A stretch of DNA of 41,242 bases from Gammaproteobacteria bacterium (GCA_011391405.1 JAABQQ010000110.1:1-41242), one strand, 5' to 3'; counted from the stretch's first letter, positions 1 through 6,793 are shown. Translations and numbers: made by a program. The notes: a model not told the origin generated them from the letters alone.

Positions 1-1
1 G

Positions 2-454
2 ATCCGCGTGCATGCAGCGCATGCCGGGCACCCCGTGGCCGGCGACGACAAGTACGGCAACCGCATCTTCAACGAGATTTTCAAGGACTACGGCCTGAAG
101 CGGATGTTCCTGCATTCGTCATCGCTCGGCTTCACGCGGCCCGGCACCCGCGAGCCCATGCTGGCGAGCGCGCCGCTGCCGCCCGAACTCAGTGCGGTGC
201 TGGACACGCTCACGCGTGGCAAGGCTCGGGCGCCGCAGGATGAGCGCGGCAAGACGCTGAAGCCGGAAGGTGCGCGTGGACCGATCGTCGCACCGCGCGT
301 GCAGCGGCCGGCACCGGTGCCGCAGACGGGCAAGCCGAGGATGGGCAACCCGAGGATGGGCAACCCGCGGACCGACAAGCGGGGCCCGGCTAAGGGATCT
401 GGACCCGTGCGCGGCGAAGGGCGCCGCAAAGCCAGGACAACGGGAGGCCGGTAA
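2..454 (+). CDS. rluC: 23S rRNA pseudouridine synthase RluC, C-terminal part (5' truncated by window edge)
   Basis: Only the last 150 or so residues are in the window; the frame is open to the left edge. The visible N-terminal part (IRVHAAHAGHPVAGDDKYGN, then a LKRMFLHSSSLGF stretch) is the conserved end of the RluA/RluC/RluD catalytic domain, which converts uridines to pseudouridine in 23S rRNA. RluC fits best because maf, yceD, rpmF and plsX follow, as in E. coli. After the domain ends (about residue 70 of the visible part) there is a long Lys/Arg/Pro/Gly tail of about 80 residues, far longer than in E. coli RluC. Part of it is encoded by three 15-bp tandem units at 329-373. The 3' end overlaps the convergent maf gene by 65 bp. 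The paralogue assignment depends on context and is less certain than the family. Confidence 0.85.
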   Translation: MRVHAAHAGHPVAGDDKYGNRIFNEIFKDYGLKRMFLHSSSLGFTRPGTREPMLASAPLPPELSAVLDTLTRGKARAPQDERGKTLKPEGARGPIVAPRVQRPAPVPQTGKPRMGNPRMGNPRTDKRGPAKGSGPVRGEGRRKARTTGGR

Positions 455-974
455 GGCCCGTCGGATCGATCGATTCGATCCGGTCGAAGAGGGCGATGCC
501 TAAGGATTCGGCTTTGAAGCCGCCGGCGCAGTCGAGCGGCTGGTCCCGTTCGATGTAGCGGTCGATTTCGGCGTCCGACAGGTCCCGGAACCTCACGACC
601 GTGCGGTCGACGTACGATTCGGTGCGGCCGGCCGAGCCATCGATAACGTGGACCGCTGTGAGGAAGACGACTTCCTGGCCGGACGACGCCCGCAGCTGTT
701 CGCGGCAACGCTCGACGGTACCGGGTTTGCCGAGTACGTCCGTGCCACGCAGGGCCACCTGGTCGGAGCCGATGACGATCGCCTGGGGATGCCTGGCGGC
801 GACCACCTCAGCCTTGATCCGGGCGAGTCGCGTGGCCATCGCGGCGGCCGATTCGCCGGGCAGGCGGGATTCATCGGCATCGGGTGCGAAGCACTCGAAC
901 GGTAACCCGAGCCGCTGCAGCAGGGCGCGGCGGTAGGGGGACGTCGAGGCGAGAATCAGGCCCTTGGAAAACAA
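390..974 (-). CDS. maf: Maf/YceF-type nucleotide pyrophosphatase
   Basis: This 194-residue protein matches the YceF branch of the Maf family, house-cleaning pyrophosphatases that hydrolyse non-canonical nucleotides (m7GTP for E. coli YceF) to the monophosphate. The family N-terminus LILASTSPYRRALL is present, followed by the DADES motif, the GSDQVA segment, and CAGGFKAESLGIALF near the end. The length is normal. The start is a TTG at 972-974, just before the conserved LILAS; no better start or clear Shine-Dalgarno is visible, so the start is moderately sure. The gene is divergent from yceD and overlaps the 3' end of rluC by 65 bp tail to tail. Confidence 0.9.
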   Translation of the reverse strand: MFSKGLILASTSPYRRALLQRLGLPFECFAPDADESRLPGESAAAMATRLARIKAEVVAARHPQAIVIGSDQVALRGTDVLGKPGTVERCREQLRASSGQEVVFLTAVHVIDGSAGRTESYVDRTVVRFRDLSDAEIDRYIERDQPLDCAGGFKAESLGIALFDRIESIDPTGLTGLPLSWLCGALRRARVQIP

Positions 975-995
975 AGATTTAGGCTCGTTTTTTCT

Positions 996-1024
996 TTGAC
1001 AGGGCCGGGGTGCGTCACTATTAT
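996..1024 (+). promoter_or_regulatory. Near-consensus sigma-70 promoter of yceD-rpmF-plsX
   Basis: TTGACA at 996-1001, a 17-bp spacer, and TATTAT at 1019-1024. This is the best promoter match in the window. Transcription would be expected to begin around 1030-1032, only a few bases before the ATG at 1034. It therefore rules out the upstream in-frame GTG at 1010 and suggests an almost leaderless message. Confidence 0.8.
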
Positions 1025-1033
1025 ACGCGCCCC

Positions 1034-1606
1034 ATGTCGCCCGGCCCTGCCGATCAGGTCAACGCTAAAGAACTGTCGGCGCGAGCCGCCGTCATCGAAC
1101 GGCATCTCGATCTGCCACAGCTCGAACGCGTCGTGCAGGCGGGAGGCCTTCCCGGCACTCGTATCGATGCGCGATTGCAGTTCGGCGCCTGCGAAGGCCG
1201 GACGACAGTCGACGTTCGTGTCGAGGGCACGGCAGTGCTGGAATGCCAGCGTTGTCTGCAGCCTTGCGAGATCGTGGTGGACGAATCGGCGCTGGTCGCC
1301 ATCGTCCGCGCAGAGACCGACGACGTGCCGGGCGGCTATGAGCCGTTCGTGGGAATGCCGGAGCAACTGTCGCTCTCGGCGCTGATCGAAGAGCAGGTGC
1401 TGCTCGCGTTGCCGCTCGTGCCCGCGCACGAAGTTGGCGCCGGGGAATGCCTGTCGTCCGAGGCGGAAGGGGTGCCGTTGGCACCCGCTTCCCCGGTCGA
1501 GCCCGTTGCGGACGAGGCAGCGGTGGAAAAGAAACAGACGCCCTTTGCGAATCTGCGGGAGCTGCTCGAAAAGAAAAACGAGCGCGGACCCGCTTCAGGA
1601 GAGTAG
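1034..1606 (+). CDS. yceD: YceD family (DUF177) large-subunit rRNA accumulation protein
   Basis: A 190-residue YceD/DUF177 protein, a family linked to 23S rRNA accumulation and almost always found just upstream of rpmF. The diagnostic features are the Cys pair in AVLECQRCLQPC (about residues 68-77) and the later GYEPF...LIEEQVLLALPLVPAH block. The C-terminus ends in the family's PFANLRELLEKK segment. A GTG at 1010 would add eight residues but lies inside the promoter, so I chose the ATG at 1034. There is no recognisable Shine-Dalgarno before it, which fits a near-leaderless transcript. rpmF starts four bases after the stop, so the two genes are co-transcribed. Confidence 0.88.
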   Translation: MSPGPADQVNAKELSARAAVIERHLDLPQLERVVQAGGLPGTRIDARLQFGACEGRTTVDVRVEGTAVLECQRCLQPCEIVVDESALVAIVRAETDDVPGGYEPFVGMPEQLSLSALIEEQVLLALPLVPAHEVGAGECLSSEAEGVPLAPASPVEPVADEAAVEKKQTPFANLRELLEKKNERGPASGE

Positions 1607-1609
1607 ACC

Positions 1610-1804
1610 ATGGCAGTCCAGAAAAGCCGCAAGACCCCGTCCAAGCGCGGCATGCATCGCTCACACGATCACCTGAGCAGCCCCGCGCTGTCGGTTGACC
1701 GTACCAGTGGCGAAACCCATCTTCGTCACCGCATCACCGCCGACGGTTTCTACCGCGGCAAGAAGGTGATCGAGAAGCCGGCTGCCGACGAAGGCCAGGA
1801 GTAA
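1610..1804 (+). CDS. rpmF: 50S ribosomal protein L32
   Basis: This 64-residue basic protein has the L32 signature [20 protein letters not shown] at the N-terminus and the [10 protein letters not shown]...FYRGKKV block in the second half. L32 is a small component of the 50S subunit near the peptidyl transferase and exit-tunnel region. The zinc-binding cysteines found in some L32 proteins are absent, as in E. coli. A good ribosome binding site (AGGAGA) overlaps the end of yceD. plsX follows after 22 bp. The coupling of a ribosomal protein to phospholipid synthesis is conserved across bacteria. Confidence 0.97.
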   Translation: MAVQKSRKTPSKRGMHRSHDHLSSPALSVDRTSGETHLRHRITADGFYRGKKVIEKPAADEGQE

Positions 1805-1826
1805 TCCTGGTCCGACGGGCCCGCGC

Positions 1827-2855
1827 ATGACCGCCGGCCTGACTGTAGCCGTCGACGCGATGAGCGGCGACCACGGCGCTGAAGTCGCCGTTCCCGCGGC
1901 ACTTGAGGTCCTCGCGTCCACGCCCGACCTCCGACTGATCATCGTCGGTCGTGGTGAAGTCGTGCTGCCGTTGCTGGGCACCGCTCTCGACAACGGCCGC
2001 TGTCGTTTCGTCGAAGCGACCGAAGTCGTCGCCATGGACGAGCGTCCGCAGGACGCGCTGCGCCGCAAGAAGAACTCGTCGATGCGCATTGCGATCAACC
2101 TCGTCGAGCAGGGCGAGGCGTCGGCGTGCGTTTCTGCCGGCAACACCGGCGCACTGCTCGCTACCGCGCGTTTCGTGCTCGGCATGGTGCCGGGCATCGA
2201 CCGTCCCGCCATCGTCTCCGCCGTGCCGTCGACTGGCGGGTACACCGTGATGCTCGATCTGGGCGCCAACCCCGACTGCAACGACGATCATCTCGTGCAG
2301 TTTGCGGTCATGGGCTCCGTGATCGCGTCCGACCTGCACGGCATCGAGCATCCCCGCGTCGGCCTGCTCAACGTCGGTGAGGAAGACATCAAGGGCACCG
2401 AGGAGATCAAGGCAGCGCACAGGCGCCTGACCGGCTCCGCCCTCAATTACTGTGGTTTCGTCGAAGGCGACAAGATTTTCTCGGGCGAAATCGACGTCGT
2501 GGTCACCGACGGCTTCACCGGCAACGTGTCGCTGAAGACGATGGAAGGCCTGGCACGCTTCATCAGCGGCGCGATGAAGGAAGAGTTCACGCGCAGCGCG
2601 GTGCGCAAGATCGGCGCACTTGCGGCGGCACCGACGCTCAAGGCACTGAAGGCGCGACTCGATCCGCGCGCCTACAACGGCGCCAGCATGGTTGGCTTGC
2701 AGGGCGTGGTCATCAAGAGCCACGGCGGCGCCGATCGCCTGTCGTTTGCCAATGCCGTGCGCGTTGCGGTCACGGAAGCACGCAATGGCGTGCCGGACCA
2801 GATCGTGGATCTGCTGGCGAGAGTGTCAGCGAAACCAGCGACTGGTGAACAGTGA
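1827..2855 (+). CDS. plsX: Phosphate acyltransferase PlsX
   Basis: PlsX makes acyl-phosphate from acyl-ACP and inorganic phosphate, the acyl donor for PlsY in membrane phospholipid synthesis. The 342-residue product has the family opening VAVDAMSGDHGAEV (residues 7-20), the SAGNTGALLA segment, and the long central blocks GVTDGFTGNVSLK-like and GASMVGLQGVVIKSHG. The length is standard. It is third in the yceD-rpmF-plsX operon. In E. coli the fabH-fabD-fabG genes follow, but here the next gene is on the opposite strand, so the fab cluster must lie elsewhere. The last codons (ATGEQ and stop) lie in a short repeat that continues downstream. Confidence 0.96.
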   Translation: MTAGLTVAVDAMSGDHGAEVAVPAALEVLASTPDLRLIIVGRGEVVLPLLGTALDNGRCRFVEATEVVAMDERPQDALRRKKNSSMRIAINLVEQGEASACVSAGNTGALLATARFVLGMVPGIDRPAIVSAVPSTGGYTVMLDLGANPDCNDDHLVQFAVMGSVIASDLHGIEHPRVGLLNVGEEDIKGTEEIKAAHRRLTGSALNYCGFVEGDKIFSGEIDVVVTDGFTGNVSLKTMEGLARFISGAMKEEFTRSAVRKIGALAAAPTLKALKARLDPRAYNGASMVGLQGVVIKSHGGADRLSFANAVRVAVTEARNGVPDQIVDLLARVSAKPATGEQ

Positions 2856-2868
2856 CTGGTGACCAGTG
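2841..2868. repeat. Tandem 14-bp repeat spanning the plsX stop codon
   Basis: ACTGGTGAACAGTG (2841-2854) is followed directly by ACTGGTGACCAGTG (2855-2868), one difference. The second copy contains an ACTGG/CCAGT dyad. The plsX stop codon (2853-2855) lies at the junction. The following 60 bp carry looser related words. No terminator with a T-run is visible here. Confidence 0.7.
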
Positions 2869-2929
2869 AGTATTGAGCGGCCGGGACCGGAGCGCGACTC
2901 GCTTCCGCTGGCTGAGCACTGATCACGCA

Positions 2930-3451
2930 TCACTGCTTGCTCCTGCGCCGCATGCGCGCCATCAGCTGTACGCGCCGCCTGGTGATCTTCTCCGCGACGC
3001 CGGGCGCTGCCTTGCGCAGCACCGAGCGCTTCGTCAGCGATTCGCGGTAGGCACGGAAATCCTCGTACGCCTCGAGCTCGTGCCGAAGTTCACGGAAGAC
3101 GAGTTCGATCATTACCGCGTCGTCGAGCATGCCGATGCCGGGGATGTTGTCGGGAATCAGATCTTCCGGGTCGCACAGGTAGGCAAGCCCCGACAGCACC
3201 GGATTCCGTTCATCGTCTGCCAGCGGCCAGTCGTCATCGGTGACCATGGCGATCAGGGTGTCGAGCTGCTCGAGCCGCTCGGTCACGAAGTCGGGCAGAT
3301 CCGTGCCTTTCATGGATTTCACCATGTCGGCCGCCGCGCCGAGGATTTCATCGTCGTCTGCAATCCGGACCGAATCGCGCGCCTTCTTCAATTCGCGGCG
3401 AAAATGGCGTAAATCACGGTCGGATAGCTCGATCGTCAGCTTGTAAGGCAT
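2930..3451 (-). CDS. YkvA/DUF1232 domain protein
   Basis: A 173-residue protein with a DUF1232 (YkvA-like) core. The central segment PVLSGLAYLCDPEDLIPDNIPGIGMLDDAVM (about residues 85-117) is the family hallmark, a short helical region with a DLIPD motif. It is flanked by an N-terminal charged helix and a C-terminal basic helix (TRRRVQLMARMRRRSK). The biochemical role of the family is unknown. The ATG at 3449-3451 has a GAGGG ribosome binding site and leaves space for divergent promoters before the L,D-transpeptidase gene. An in-frame ATG 81 bp upstream (3530-3532) would add 27 residues and cannot be excluded. Confidence 0.8.
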   Translation of the reverse strand: MPYKLTIELSDRDLRHFRRELKKARDSVRIADDDEILGAAADMVKSMKGTDLPDFVTERLEQLDTLIAMVTDDDWPLADDERNPVLSGLAYLCDPEDLIPDNIPGIGMLDDAVMIELVFRELRHELEAYEDFRAYRESLTKRSVLRKAAPGVAEKITRRRVQLMARMRRRSKQ

Positions 3452-3570
3452 GGGTGTCCCTCGCGGCCGCAAGGCTACGGGCGGTGCCGTGTTCGGGTCA
3501 ATGCGTGCGAGCAGCGTCTGGATCGTCGCCATGTCGCTAGAATAGATGCGGGCAATGGAAGGAAGGTTGC

Positions 3571-4593
3571 ATGCAAGATATCCGTGTCGGCCAGTGGTTC
3601 GCCGCTGCGCTGGTCGCAGCGTTCGCACAGTTCGTCGCCAATGACGTCCGGGCAGGCGAATTTCTGGTGCCGCTGAATGGCGACAACGTGATCGGCGCGG
3701 TCAGCATCGCGGTGGCCGAGCACGAGGACACGCTGCTCGACATCGGCCGGCGTCATGGCGTCGGGTACGAGGAAATCATCGCCGCGAACCCCGGAATTGA
3801 CCCCTGGCTGCCCGGGGCGGGCACCGAAGTGGTGATTCCTGGTCGATTTTTGCTGCCGAATGCCCCGCGCGAGGGGATCGTGGTCAACCTGCCCGAGCAC
3901 CGCCTTTACTACTACCCGCCCGCCCAGCCGGGCCAGCCGCGCGTCGTTCGCACGTACCCGATCAGTACGGGCAAGATGGACTGGAAGACGCCGCTCGGGG
4001 CCACCAGGGTCGCCTCGAAGCAGGAGCGCCCCAACTGGTACCCGCCGAAGTCTGTCCGGCTCGAGCACGAGGCGAAGGGTGATCCGTTGCCGCCGTTCAT
4101 CCCGCCGGGCCCGGACAACCCGCTCGGCGAGTATGCCTTGCGGCTTGGTATCCCCGGCGGCTCGTACCTGATCCACGGCACCAACCGTCCCGCGGGCGTC
4201 GGCATGCAGGTCACGCACGGCTGTATCCGCATGTTCCCGGAGGACATCGCCGAGTTCTACACGATGATCCCGGTGAACACGAAGGTGAACCTGATCGACC
4301 AGACGACGAAGGTCGGTTGGTCGCGCGGCACGCTGTTCATCGAGCGCCAGGCGCCGCTGGAAGGCACGGACAATCCTTCGCACATGGATCCCGCTGAACT
4401 CGATCGGGTGGTGCAGGCCGCCACAGCCGGCGTCGATGTGTCGATCGACTGGGACACAGCACGGCTTGCGTTCCAGCAGGCGTCGGGTGTGCCGGTGCGA
4501 GTTGGCGAACGCAATTTCTCGCGTGTGCCCGCCCCGTCGCCGGAAGCCGCGCCCACGCCATTCGAAGAGCCGGCACAGGCGCCGGCGCCGTAA
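3571..4593 (+). CDS. LysM-containing L,D-transpeptidase (ErfK/YbiS/YcfS type)
   Basis: A 340-residue exported enzyme. Residues 1-28 form a signal peptide ending in VRA. Residues about 45-92 are LysM-like (HEDTLLDIGRRHGVGYEEIIAANPGIDPW...VVIPGRF). The YkuD catalytic domain follows, with the substrate His in YLIHGTN and the nucleophile Cys218 in THGCIRMFP. The C-terminal tail is Pro/Ala rich. E. coli relatives attach Braun lipoprotein to meso-diaminopimelate or form 3-3 crosslinks in peptidoglycan. The order LysM then YkuD resembles the lipoprotein-attaching ErfK/YbiS group. GGAAGGAAGG precedes the ATG. A TAGAAT at 3538-3543 could be the -10. The gene faces an Lpp-like lipoprotein gene, a plausible substrate. 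Confidence 0.93.
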   Translation: MQDIRVGQWFAAALVAAFAQFVANDVRAGEFLVPLNGDNVIGAVSIAVAEHEDTLLDIGRRHGVGYEEIIAANPGIDPWLPGAGTEVVIPGRFLLPNAPREGIVVNLPEHRLYYYPPAQPGQPRVVRTYPISTGKMDWKTPLGATRVASKQERPNWYPPKSVRLEHEAKGDPLPPFIPPGPDNPLGEYALRLGIPGGSYLIHGTNRPAGVGMQVTHGCIRMFPEDIAEFYTMIPVNTKVNLIDQTTKVGWSRGTLFIERQAPLEGTDNPSHMDPAELDRVVQAATAGVDVSIDWDTARLAFQQASGVPVRVGERNFSRVPAPSPEAAPTPFEEPAQAPAP

Positions 4594-4596
4594 CTC

Positions 4597-4625
4597 AAAA
4601 AAAACGCCGCGGAGGTCCGCGGCGT
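4597..4625 (-). terminator. Rho-independent terminator of the lipoprotein gene
   Basis: A perfect 10-bp dyad, ACGCCGCGGA at 4604-4613 and TCCGCGGCGT at 4616-4625, is followed on the minus strand by eight T residues (A8 at 4597-4604 on the plus strand). It starts three bases after the transpeptidase stop codon, so it can also shape that gene's 3' end, although the plus-strand T-run is poor. Confidence 0.85.
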
Positions 4626-4657
4626 CTTCGTATCGCCGAAGCGATGGAGTCAGTCGA

Positions 4658-4981
4658 TTACTTGCCCATCGACTTCTTGAACGCGCGATCGATCTTCTCG
4701 TTGGTCGCGTCGCAGCAGGACTGCGAAGCCTGCGCGGCCTGGAGGGCCTGGTTGGCCGTGCTCTGGGCGGCGCTCGAGGCGCTCGAGGCGCTCGAAGCCG
4801 AAGCGGCAGCGGCGTCGGCAGAAGCCTTGGCGGCGGCGGCGTCAGTAGCAGCGGCCTTGATGGCCGCATCGGTGCTGGCCACGTGCTCGTCAAACGCCGA
4901 TTGGCTCACGCAGCCCGTGGCGGCGGCGAGCACGACGGCGGCTGCAGTGGCGGTCAGGATCTTGGTGATAGCGGTCTTCAT
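4658..4981 (-). CDS. Lpp-like alanine-zipper outer membrane lipoprotein with C-terminal lysine
   Basis: A 107-residue lipoprotein. Residues 1-23 form a lipoprotein signal peptide with the lipobox AATGC, placing the lipidated Cys at 24. Residues about 35-90 are an Ala/Ser-rich heptad-like helix (many AAA and ASS steps), typical of the alanine-zipper outer membrane lipoproteins related to Lpp/OprI. A CC pair lies near residue 89, and the chain ends FKKSMGK. A C-terminal Lys is the residue that E. coli Lpp uses for covalent attachment to peptidoglycan by L,D-transpeptidases. The opposing neighbour is such an enzyme. Function is inferred from architecture. An AGGAAG ribosome binding site precedes the ATG. 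Nine-bp repeats at about 4773-4800 encode the Ser/Ala steps. Confidence 0.85.
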   Translation of the reverse strand: MKTAITKILTATAAAVVLAAATGCVSQSAFDEHVASTDAAIKAAATDAAAAKASADAAAASASSASSASSAAQSTANQALQAAQASQSCCDATNEKIDRAFKKSMGK

Positions 4982-5318
4982 TGGTGATCTTCCTCGGTGT
5001 TTAAATCAGGCAAAGCAGTGTGGCGGCCGCAACCCGTCAACACCTTTCCGTGTGCGCAGCGCAGCCGAACAGCGAGAGACTAACTCATTCGAAAACGACG
5101 ATAAAGTTTACTGTGCTGTACCTCGCATGCGAGGGGTTCGCATTCGACGACTGGGCGAGCAGCCACCAGCCGCGTGCCGCCACTGACAAGCGTTGCGGTT
5201 GGCGCTGGATTTCCCGGCATTCGCTGCAATGTGCGGGTCGCCGGAATTCGCGCAGGAGTGCGGTGTGGCCACCTCACTCGGGGTGGCGGTCTTTGCCCGA
5301 GGGTCTTTTTCCTCCCGC
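4982..5318. other. Intergenic region between the lipoprotein gene and lexA
   Basis: About 340 bp with no supportable gene. On the minus strand a TTGACG is present upstream of the lipoprotein gene, but its -10 is weak. A perfect 14-bp palindrome CCTCGCATGCGAGG lies at 5121-5134. Around 5266-5310 there is a hairpin-prone stretch: CTCGGG at 5277-5282 pairs with CCCGAG at 5296-5301 and a run of five T follows a few bases later. That could be a weak terminator upstream of the lexA promoter. Confidence 0.5.
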
Positions 5319-5347
5319 TTGCCAACAGGCAGATAGAGCTGTATATA
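5319..5347 (+). promoter_or_regulatory. lexA promoter
   Basis: TTGCCA at 5319-5324, 17-bp spacer, TATATA at 5342-5347. The -10 lies inside the first LexA box, so bound LexA would block RNA polymerase. No other promoter or LexA box is seen before imuA, imuB or dnaE2, so this promoter probably serves the whole four-gene cassette. Confidence 0.75.
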
Positions 5348-5354
5348 TAAACAG
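5339..5354 (+). promoter_or_regulatory. LexA box 1
   Basis: CTGTATATATAAACAG fits the gammaproteobacterial (E. coli) SOS box CTGT-N8-ACAG with an AT-rich core. It overlaps the lexA -10 element. Confidence 0.92.
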
Positions 5355-5357
5355 TAA

Positions 5358-5373
5358 CTGTATGGGTATACAG
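5358..5373 (+). promoter_or_regulatory. LexA box 2
   Basis: CTGTATGGGTATACAG is a second CTGT-N8-ACAG site centred 19 bp downstream of the first, just before the lexA ribosome binding site (GGGAGGGA). Tandem boxes ahead of lexA match the autorepression arrangement of E. coli lexA. Confidence 0.9.
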
Positions 5374-5386
5374 GGAGGGACGACCG

Positions 5387-6007
5387 ATGGAAGACCTGAC
5401 ACCGCGCCAACGCCAGGTGCTTGTGTTCATCCAGGACAGCCTGGCCGAGCAGGGCCTGCCCCCAACGCGGGCCGAAATCGCCGAAGCCCTGGGCTTCAAA
5501 TCCGCGAATGCAGCCGAAGAGCACCTGCGTGCACTGCAGCGCAAAGGCGTCATCGAACTGCGCCCCGGGGCCTCCCGCGGCATTCAGCTCAAGGATTCCC
5601 TGCGTGACCAGATCGGCCTGCCGTTGATCGGCCGGGTCGCCGCCGGCCGGCCCATCCTGGCCGAAGAGAACATCGAAGCGCGCTACCAGATCGACCCGGC
5701 GCTCTTCCAGCCGCGGCCGCATTACCTGCTCAAGGTCAAAGGCATGAGCATGCGCAACGTCGGCATCCTCGACGGCGATCTCGTCGCAGTCCACCGCACG
5801 CCCGAAGTCCGCAACCGCCAGATCGTCGTCGCGCGCCTCGAGAACGAGGTCACCGTGAAACGCTACCGGCAGGACGGCTCGATCGCCTGGCTGCTGCCCG
5901 AGAACGAAGACTTCGAACCCCTGCGTATCGACCTGCGCGAGCAGTCGCTCACCATCGAAGGTCTCGTCGTCGGTGTGGTGCGGCAGGACACGCACCGATT
6001 GTCCTGA
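5387..6007 (+). CDS. lexA: LexA repressor, SOS regulator and self-cleaving protease
   Basis: A 206-residue LexA of standard length. The winged helix DNA-binding domain covers residues 1-65 (recognition region about 27-48, [20 protein letters not shown]). The Ala86-Gly87 cleavage bond lies in GRVAAGRP. The S24-type catalytic dyad is Ser121 (GMSM) and Lys158 (VTVKRY). RecA filaments on single-stranded DNA trigger autocleavage and induce the regulon. The two CTGT-N8-ACAG boxes upstream are E. coli type. The gene is directly followed by imuA, imuB and dnaE2, so it is the regulator within its own mutagenesis cassette. I cannot tell whether the genome has a second lexA. Confidence 0.97.
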   Translation: MEDLTPRQRQVLVFIQDSLAEQGLPPTRAEIAEALGFKSANAAEEHLRALQRKGVIELRPGASRGIQLKDSLRDQIGLPLIGRVAAGRPILAEENIEARYQIDPALFQPRPHYLLKVKGMSMRNVGILDGDLVAVHRTPEVRNRQIVVARLENEVTVKRYRQDGSIAWLLPENEDFEPLRIDLREQSLTIEGLVVGVVRQDTHRLS

Positions 6008-6069
6008 CGCTTCCCTGACCTGAACATTTTTCCTGAGCATTCCGGCTGTCCGGCAATCCCACCAGAGCC

Positions 6070-6792
6070 ATGAGCGTTGCCGTCGAACAGTTGCTGCAGC
6101 AGAATTCCGCGCGTCTCTGGCGTGCGCGGGAAACGGGCAGTAGCGCGGCTGCGGCCGTGCCGGCGGGACTGCCTACGGGCTACGCTGCGCTCGACCGTTG
6201 CCTCCCGGGCACGGGCTGGCCGCGGCAGGGTCTCATCGAAATCCTGTCCGATCAGCGGGGCATCGGCGAACTCCGGTTGCTGCTCCCCGCGCTCGCTGCG
6301 CTTTGCAGGGACGCAGGCGCAGCCGACGAGATTTATCCGCCACCGCGCCCCGATCATGCGGGGTCTGCCCATGTCGGGTCTGCCATGCCACCGCATGACC
6401 GGGGCAGCGGGGGTTGGATCGCCTGGGTCTCGCCGCCGTATCGCCCGTATGCGCCGTCGCTCGCGGCGTGGGGCATCGATGTCGGGCGCATGCTCGTCGT
6501 CAACGGCGCAGGTGCCACCGAGTGGGCGATGGACCAGGCGCTGCGCTCGGGGTCTTGCAGCGCCGTGCTCGGCTGGTCCAATCCCCGCGATCCGCATGCC
6601 TTGCGGCGGTTGCAGCTGGCAGCAGAAGCATCACGCAGCCTGGCGGTGCTGTATCGCCCGCTGCAGGCAGGGCTTACCCCTTCGCCCGCCGTGTTGCGGC
6701 TCGCACTGCTCGGGGGCGGCACCGAAGGCCTGCAGGTGCGCATCGTCAAAAGCCGCGGAGGCCGTCCTGCCACGGTGAACCTGGGGCACTGA
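6070..6792 (+). CDS. imuA: Translesion synthesis accessory protein ImuA
   Basis: ImuA is a RecA-fold, SulA-like protein that works with ImuB and DnaE2 in damage-induced mutagenesis. The 240-residue product has the typical opening (VEQLLQQNSARLWRARE), the GLPTGYAALDRCLPGTGWPRQGLIEIL block, and the C-terminal VRIVKSRGG segment. It has no functional Walker A. Residues about 93-112 (PPPRPDHAGSAHVGSAMPPH) look like an insertion: the DNA underneath (6347-6405) is an inverted repeat with a repeated core, not normal coding sequence. It starts 62 bp after lexA with no LexA box of its own and ends 1 bp before imuB, so it is probably transcribed from the lexA promoter. Confidence 0.9.
   Translation: MSVAVEQLLQQNSARLWRARETGSSAAAAVPAGLPTGYAALDRCLPGTGWPRQGLIEILSDQRGIGELRLLLPALAALCRDAGAADEIYPPPRPDHAGSAHVGSAMPPHDRGSGGWIAWVSPPYRPYAPSLAAWGIDVGRMLVVNGAGATEWAMDQALRSGSCSAVLGWSNPRDPHALRRLQLAAEASRSLAVLYRPLQAGLTPSPAVLRLALLGGGTEGLQVRIVKSRGGRPATVNLGH
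6347..6405. repeat. Palindromic element lying in frame within imuA
   Basis: GCCCCGATCATGCGG (6347-6361) and CCGCATGACCGGGGC (6391-6405) are inverted repeats with one mismatch in 15. The 29-bp loop contains GGGTCTGCC twice (6361-6369 and 6376-6384). The element keeps the imuA frame open. Confidence 0.75.
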
Positions 6793-6793
6793 G

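Noticed and set aside
1010-1033. GTG start giving a longer YceD
   Set aside because: It lies within the strong promoter (-10 at 1019-1024), so it could not be in the transcript.
6008-6069. A possible separate LexA box before imuA
   Set aside because: No CTGT-N8-ACAG site is present; CTGAACATTTTTCCTGAG is not close enough.
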